Of a DNA stretch of 21,439 bases, positions 16,883 through 21,439 are shown piece after piece (position 1 is the stretch's first letter; each line of letters begins with the position of its first letter). This stretch comes from an uncultured Acidobacteriota bacterium. Lineage in GTDB: Bacteria; Acidobacteriota; Thermoanaerobaculia; Gp7-AA8. The position numbers were made by a program, and so were the translations under genes. Where the stretch lies: assembly GCA_946887105.1 (NCBI GenBank), contig CAMPKJ010000062.1:1-21439 (forward strand), read 5' to 3'. Below the pieces are notes generated by a model, which saw only the letters and a program-made list of their open reading frames with translations, was not told the origin of the DNA and ran no database searches.

Positions 16883-17764
16883 ATGCTCGGCATTCCATCG
16901 CATGCTCTGAAGATTGCGAGACGCCGATCGCGGCGGCCTGCACGCGCCGAGCTCTTTCCTGGTCGAGAACGCGACTCTGGCGATCGGCGGTTCGAAGACG
17001 ATCGCAAGGAGGTCACGGACGAGAGCCTGCATCCGAAGGCGCGGGAACGCGCCGGGTCCGTATGCGCGGTGATCCCCTTCTCACGGGTCGAGGAACGGCG
17101 GGACGCGAAGTGGGTCCTGAGCGCACCGACGATGGCCGACTTTTACGATGTCGACTCGTCGGAGCCGTTCCGCCACCAGCCTGTGGCGGCAGTGGGGACG
17201 GCATTTCTCGTCAAACGCGATGTCGTCGCCACGGCTCTGCATGTAGCGACGCGGGTCACCAGCGCACAGGAGCTCTGCTTCGTCTTCGGCTACGAAGTTC
17301 GCAATGGCCACACGCGAACGGTGTTCGACCCAGGCGACGTCTATCTCGGGGCCGAGATTCTGTGGGGCCATCGCGGCGCGGACATCGCCCTGGTGCGTCT
17401 CGATCGCCAGGCGAAGGACCGCCCCACCGTCCCACTTCGCCTGCGGTCGCGTATCCAGGACGAGGAGGACGTCTATGTGATCGGGTTTCCCGCCGGCCTG
17501 CCCGCCAAGTTCGCCGACCATGCCCGGGTCACCGAGAATCCGCCGGGCGGCCGGTTCTTCAGCGCCAATCTCGACGTCATGCTCTGCAACTCCGGCTCGC
17601 CGATCTTCAGCGGGCGGCGGCACGACGTCGTCGGGATCGTCAGCCGCGGACCGATCGGATTCACGTCGCGCGACGAGAAGCTCGTCTCTTTCTTCGATCA
17701 GGACGAGGACGATGCCGTGATCTCGCGCATTACGAATCTGCTCTCGTCGTCCTGTTTCCGGTGA
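16883..17764 (+). CDS. Trypsin-like serine protease
   Basis: A 293-residue chymotrypsin-fold (S1-like) protease. The triad is visible: H120 in VVATALHVA, D167 in GADIALVRL and S237 in CNSGSPIF. The GSP after the serine follows the V8/glutamyl-endopeptidase pattern (NSGSP) rather than GDSGGP, so a specificity different from trypsin is likely. The first 70 residues are basic and low in hydrophobics, and no signal peptide is seen, so it is probably cytosolic. I start at ATG 16883, which AAAGGAGAG precedes; the frame is open further upstream but overlaps the 2-TM gene. It is the last gene of the rightward operon (32-base gap) and is followed by a strong hairpin. In conflict systems, such trypsin-like domains often act with CHAT or caspase-like proteases in a cascade. 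Confidence 0.85.
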   Translation: MLGIPSHALKIARRRSRRPARAELFPGRERDSGDRRFEDDRKEVTDESLHPKARERAGSVCAVIPFSRVEERRDAKWVLSAPTMADFYDVDSSEPFRHQPVAAVGTAFLVKRDVVATALHVATRVTSAQELCFVFGYEVRNGHTRTVFDPGDVYLGAEILWGHRGADIALVRLDRQAKDRPTVPLRLRSRIQDEEDVYVIGFPAGLPAKFADHARVTENPPGGRFFSANLDVMLCNSGSPIFSGRRHDVVGIVSRGPIGFTSRDEKLVSFFDQDEDDAVISRITNLLSSSCFR

Positions 17765-17766
17765 TC

Positions 17767-17790
17767 TGCCGGACGCAGCAGCGTCCGGCA
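17767..17790. terminator. Strong hairpin ending the rightward operon
   Basis: TGCCGGACGC (17767-17776) pairs perfectly with GCGTCCGGCA (17781-17790) around an AGCA tetraloop, 10 base pairs. It lies three bases after the protease stop and before the converging stop at 17813, so it may serve both genes. No T-run follows. Confidence 0.7.
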
Positions 17791-17812
17791 GTCACTGGCG
17801 CCGCGGTGCGCA

Positions 17813-18556
17813 CTACGGTTCATGGCTGTTGGAGCAGTCCGTGTCAGGAAAGAGCTGACTCGGCTTTGCGAGCTCGCAGTCCTGGGGCTGTGCGTCGCTC
17901 GGAAGATGAGGCACCTTGCCCGATCCGTCTCCTTCGTAGATCGCGTGGTAGTAGTGATGGAAGTGCGTGTTTGCCAGATTCATCGCGGTGTCGTCTACGT
18001 TTACGAACATGACCACCGCGTCGCGTTTCAGTGTGATCCTTTTCGATCCGTTGCGAATGATCACATTGCCACCATTCGGCGTCATCGAGAGTTGGACCGT
18101 GTGACCGATGCATTGCGGCGTGTCGCCGGCGAAGATGGCTTGGTTGGGAAAGTATTTGGTGACGGAGAAGACTCCACCCGGGTAGCGCAGATAGCCGGCG
18201 ATGTGGTGGCAGGTCTTCCGCCGCCTCACTTCCGGCCGGATCGTGGTGAATGATGACCCTTGGCGAAGCGAGGGTACGTTGTGGACAAAGTCGGCGCCCT
18301 GGATGACCTTCCGGTCCGTCACGTGTTCGACTTTCAGCGTCCCCCCTTCCACCTTGAAGCTGGTTCTCGGCTGCTGGTCCGGATCGTCCGGATCGGGCTT
18401 CGCATGTACGCCGTCGCTCTCGAAGGTCGGTGTGCCCACGATGTCCCGCTTGCGGACCACCAAGCGGAGCTCGTGCTTCGGCACCTTCACGAACACAGCC
18501 ATCTTCTCCTCGGTGAGATGGCAAACCAGGCCGCGGAACTGGATGTTGAATGGCAT
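17813..18556 (-). CDS. Small beta-rich protein of unknown function, paired with the second TPR-CHAT
   Basis: A 247-residue protein I cannot name. GGAAGGGG precedes ATG 18556; the frame is open upstream to 18823 but that part overlaps the TPR-CHAT gene in another frame and has no ribosome site. There is no signal peptide or membrane segment. It starts MPFNIQFRGLVCHL, is beta-rich through about residue 190 (ITLKRDAVVMFVNV at 174-187), then has a His/Tyr block HFHHYYHAIYEGD (198-210) and a polar C-tail. Several His and Cys residues (C117, H118, H119, H198, H200, H201) could bind metal, which is speculative. It lies 83 bases downstream of the TPR-CHAT stop in the same direction, as its likely relative 7350-8204 does on the other side. 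A role as partner, substrate or regulator of the CHAT protease is inferred from position. Confidence 0.8.
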   Translation of the reverse strand: MPFNIQFRGLVCHLTEEKMAVFVKVPKHELRLVVRKRDIVGTPTFESDGVHAKPDPDDPDQQPRTSFKVEGGTLKVEHVTDRKVIQGADFVHNVPSLRQGSSFTTIRPEVRRRKTCHHIAGYLRYPGGVFSVTKYFPNQAIFAGDTPQCIGHTVQLSMTPNGGNVIIRNGSKRITLKRDAVVMFVNVDDTAMNLANTHFHHYYHAIYEGDGSGKVPHLPSDAQPQDCELAKPSQLFPDTDCSNSHEP

Positions 18557-18639
18557 AGACCCCTTCCTTTCTCTGAAGCGCGGTTCTCTGCCGCACCTGA
18601 TGGGAGAGGGACGCAAGCGGCGGAATTCACGGCGCGACG

Positions 18640-21439
18640 TCAGTCGCCGACGCCGGAAAGTTGGAATCCGCTCCAGGAACGCATCGCCGTGCTGTCCGGC
18701 TCGTTGGATCGGATCATGGCGATCTGCGCGAGGCGCAGCGCCTCCGCAGACGATTCTCCGTCGCGGAGATGCTTGTGCAGGGCAGTGGATAGGCGCCTCG
18801 CCGGCTCGTCTTCGACGTCCCACAGCGTCCCCACCGCGTTGCGCGTACCAGCAGCGAGGAATGCCAGCGCGAAGCTGCGCATCGCGGCAGGCGCGCGTTC
18901 CGCAGGAGCGGAAGTTTGACAGGCCCCGAGCACGACCGTGTGCAGCGGCAGCGACATCTTCGCAACGTCATTGAGATACAGCGATCCCCGATCGTTCCCC
19001 TCCGGCGCCAGAAGCAGCATCGACCGCGACGGATCGCGCGGATCGACGATCGCGTGGCAGGCGATGTCCGCCACGGGATGCTGCGCCAATGCCTCGAGCA
19101 CGCGCTGGCGCGTGGCGTCGGCCCCGATGAGAGGGAGCGCCTGTCCGTAGACCTTCGCGACGTCGCGCGCCTGCTTCTCGCTCGCCTCGAGCGGAGGGAG
19201 ATCCGGCCAGAGCTGGCGATCGAACTCGGGATCGCCGACCGTCACCACGTCGATCGACCGCGGCAGCCGTTTCGGCCGGCCCATCAGTTCGGTGAAGAAC
19301 TCCGCGCTTGGCGCATGCACGAGCGCGGTCATCTCGATGAGGAAGCGTCCGTCGGGGCGGATGAGCGCCGCGAACGGAAGGTCTGCAGTGACTTCGTCCG
19401 GAACGACGACCACCGTTGTCGCTTCCGCGAGAAGTTCCCCGAGTACGCCGAAGAGAACGTCGTAGAGCGCGCGCGCCAACACCCGAGCCGCCTCGTCGTT
19501 ACGCGCCATGATCGCCTTGGTGAGCTCGGTGATTCGCCTTCTCAGCTCGTCGCGACCGATCGTCACTCGTTGCACGTCCCGCTTGCCATCCGCGATGCTG
19601 ACGACGAGTAAGCGGTCCCTCAGAGAGGTGAAATGCGCAATCACAGTCCCCTGCGGCACCGAGCGCGCAATCGCTTCCACATTCGTTGCCGAAGGCAGGC
19701 GAAAGGACGTTGCTCGGTTCTGATCGGCGGCCAATACGAGCGCATCACGATCGCCGCCGCGATCCACGAGATCGATCAGCTCCTCTGCGGCGGACCGATC
19801 CACGGCGAAGTAGGTGTTCCGTACCTCGACGTCGGAGCCGCGTTCCTTCGACGAGCGGCGAATCTCCAGCGCCTCCCTGAAATCGGCGATGGCTTTTTCG
19901 TTCTCGCCGAGCGTGCGCCAGATGCGGCCCCGTTCGAGGAGAACTTCCGGAATGGCGAACCTCTGGTGGTGACGATGGGCCTCGCCGATGGCTTCGGTGA
20001 GCATTGCCGCCGCCGTCCGAGGATCGCTGTCTTTCGCGATCAACGCCTCCACGATGCGAAGACGGTTGCGCGACGTGACCTGCATGGCCGGGTCTTTCAG
20101 CGCGTCGAGCATTGCGCGAGCTCGCGTGATGTCCGCTCGGGCCACACTCACCCAGCCGAGACCCTGGGTCATGAGCGCTCGCCAGATCGACGCATCCGCG
20201 CGGAGAGCGCGATTCGGCGGCTCCAGTTCCGGATCGAGCGACAAACCATAGAACGCGCTCGCGACCAGCCATCGGCCCTCCGTAGCCTCGGCGCGTGCCG
20301 TCGTTTCGAGAATGGTCTGCAGAAGACGCGGATGGCCGATGCGGTTGACGGCCACGAATGCCTCCATGCGCTGGCGCCATGCCTCGGCATCGCGTCCAAG
20401 CGCGGCGCTGAGGGCGATGACCCCCGTGCGCATGTAGTTGGCGTTGATCTCTTCGCCAATCTGCTCGAAGACGGCTTGGGCCTGGCGGTAGGAGTCGAGT
20501 GCCTCGTAAATGAGACCGCTCCTCGACCACGCCGTCGCCCGCTGCCACAGGAGCTGACCGCGCAGCGCTTTATACGCCGGTGGCGTGTCTGCGAGCTGAG
20601 CCTCAATCGATGCAATTCCACCGCTGACGTTGCCGCGATCGATTTCACAGTTCGCGACGTAGTAATCGGCAACGCGGTACATCGGGCTTCCTGCCAGACG
20701 GAACTCGTGCACACTGTCGCGAAATGGCGCCAAAGCGCCGGAGACGTTCCGGTCCGTGTATGCCGCGCGGGCCTTTCGATAATTGACCTGCGCAGACGCG
20801 AGATGATCGAGACGTTCGCCGGTCGCGGCATCGATCGCGGCAATGGCATCCGCGAGAAGGCGTTCCCCATTGACGGCGATCAGCGCCTGCCCAACGTCGC
20901 GAGCAAGGTCGAGATGCTTGGCCGCGGCGGCGGCATCGCCTCGCAACTCGGCCTCTGCCCAGTCCGTGAGGACATACAGCTCAGCCGACGTGCGCGTGTC
21001 CTGCGGGTACTCGGCTACGATGCGCCGGACGTGAGCGAGATCGTTGCGGGCGGCGGCTGTGGCCAGGTGCTCCTTCGCCGTCAACCACAGATCGGTCTGC
21101 GTCCGACGGCGCAGTTTCGCCAGACGCTGCCGCGCTTCCTGCGCCCATTGCGATTCGGTTTCGACGGCAAGATAGCGTTTCCACGCAACGATGGCCGCCT
21201 TTTCAAGGTGCATCATCTCGAGGACTGCGGCGCGATTGAAAAGCGCCTCCGGCAACGTAGGGGCAAGCTGCGTGGCGCGGTCTGCGGCGCCGAACGCAAG
21301 GGCGAGGCGGCGCGGTTCTTCGCGTACCGCGGCGAGATCCATCTCCGCCGCCGCGAGATCGCTCCAGCACCGCGCATCCGAGGGCCGCACCTTGGTGCAC
21401 GCACTCAAGGCGTCGACCGCTTCGCTCAGCCGGCCGGCC
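18640..21439 (-). CDS. TPR-CHAT cysteine protease (5'-partial at the window edge)
   Basis: The frame is open to the window end, reading GRLSEAVDAL into a TPR repeat, so the N-terminus is missing; a TTG at 21408 is not a convincing start. Alignment by eye with the 4320-7334 product begins at its residue 105 (GKTAQALSKL), so roughly 100 residues, perhaps including a membrane anchor, are outside the window. TPR repeats such as PEALFNRAAVLEMMHLEKA are followed by a CHAT domain. The catalytic His is in VADIACHAIVD (codon 19054-19056) and the Cys in VVLGACQTS (codon 18919-18921), 45 residues apart, exactly as in the paralogue. The enzyme is therefore probably active. The downstream small gene (17813-18556) is likely on the same transcript. 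It is the mirror partner of the left TPR-CHAT gene. Confidence 0.85.
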   Translation of the reverse strand, partial: AGRLSEAVDALSACTKVRPSDARCWSDLAAAEMDLAAVREEPRRLALAFGAADRATQLAPTLPEALFNRAAVLEMMHLEKAAIVAWKRYLAVETESQWAQEARQRLAKLRRRTQTDLWLTAKEHLATAAARNDLAHVRRIVAEYPQDTRTSAELYVLTDWAEAELRGDAAAAAKHLDLARDVGQALIAVNGERLLADAIAAIDAATGERLDHLASAQVNYRKARAAYTDRNVSGALAPFRDSVHEFRLAGSPMYRVADYYVANCEIDRGNVSGGIASIEAQLADTPPAYKALRGQLLWQRATAWSRSGLIYEALDSYRQAQAVFEQIGEEINANYMRTGVIALSAALGRDAEAWRQRMEAFVAVNRIGHPRLLQTILETTARAEATEGRWLVASAFYGLSLDPELEPPNRALRADASIWRALMTQGLGWVSVARADITRARAMLDALKDPAMQVTSRNRLRIVEALIAKDSDPRTAAAMLTEAIGEAHRHHQRFAIPEVLLERGRIWRTLGENEKAIADFREALEIRRSSKERGSDVEVRNTYFAVDRSAAEELIDLVDRGGDRDALVLAADQNRATSFRLPSATNVEAIARSVPQGTVIAHFTSLRDRLLVVSIADGKRDVQRVTIGRDELRRRITELTKAIMARNDEAARVLARALYDVLFGVLGELLAEATTVVVVPDEVTADLPFAALIRPDGRFLIEMTALVHAPSAEFFTELMGRPKRLPRSIDVVTVGDPEFDRQLWPDLPPLEASEKQARDVAKVYGQALPLIGADATRQRVLEALAQHPVADIACHAIVDPRDPSRSMLLLAPEGNDRGSLYLNDVAKMSLPLHTVVLGACQTSAPAERAPAAMRSFALAFLAAGTRNAVGTLWDVEDEPARRLSTALHKHLRDGESSAEALRLAQIAMIRSNEPDSTAMRSWSGFQLSGVGD

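Noticed and set aside
18596..18612. CCTGATGGGAGAGGG, resembling half of a GGGAGAGGG-type interspersed repeat between the second TPR-CHAT gene and the small gene
   Set aside because: Only a half-site without its inverted arm is seen, so chance similarity in GC-rich DNA cannot be excluded.
17816..18823. Longer form of the small CHAT-linked protein starting at 18823
   Set aside because: The added part lies within the end of the TPR-CHAT gene and is Arg-rich; the ATG at 18556 has a strong ribosome site.

Overview
The window is GC-rich, densely coding bacterial DNA with no rRNA, tRNA, CRISPR or insertion-sequence genes that I can see. Several features point to a Gram-negative, predatory-soil or Acidobacteriota-like genome: a membrane-anchored M1 peptidase of the ABC-permease/M1 fusion type, animal-type haem peroxidase, TPR-CHAT proteases, and a lipoprotein with a clear lipobox. 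The phylum is inferred from the gene types only and is uncertain. Thirteen protein genes are supported, two of them cut by the window edges.

Left border (1-4131): the C-terminal part of an M1-type metallopeptidase with several membrane segments, then a convergent cytosolic haem peroxidase, separated by a hairpin that could stop transcription from both sides. The M1 gene carries an in-frame copy of a short interspersed-repeat-like sequence.

Core (4320-21439): a nearly mirror-symmetric cluster. At each end a TPR-CHAT protease points inward (4320-7334 on +; 18640-window end on -), and each is followed by a small, beta-rich protein of unknown function (7350-8204 on +; 17813-18556 on -). The two TPR-CHAT proteins are clear paralogues, and the two small proteins look like distant paralogues. 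Between them lie two divergent operons starting from a 151-base intergenic region at 12455-12605. The leftward operon encodes two large multi-span membrane proteins with coiled coils and an exported vWA-like protein. The rightward operon encodes a 975-residue lipoprotein, a putative divergent caspase/CHAT-fold protease (H106/C251), a small two-TM protein and a trypsin-like serine protease (H120/D167/S237).

The pieces suggest an envelope-associated, protease-based signalling or defence system: lipoprotein and exported vWA protein on the outside, coiled-coil membrane proteins across the inner membrane, and up to four proteases (two CHAT, one caspase-like, one trypsin-like) acting on each other or on the two small proteins. 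This is inference from gene order and catalytic motifs. I do not recognise the whole combination as a described system. Strong hairpins separate all three convergent gene pairs.
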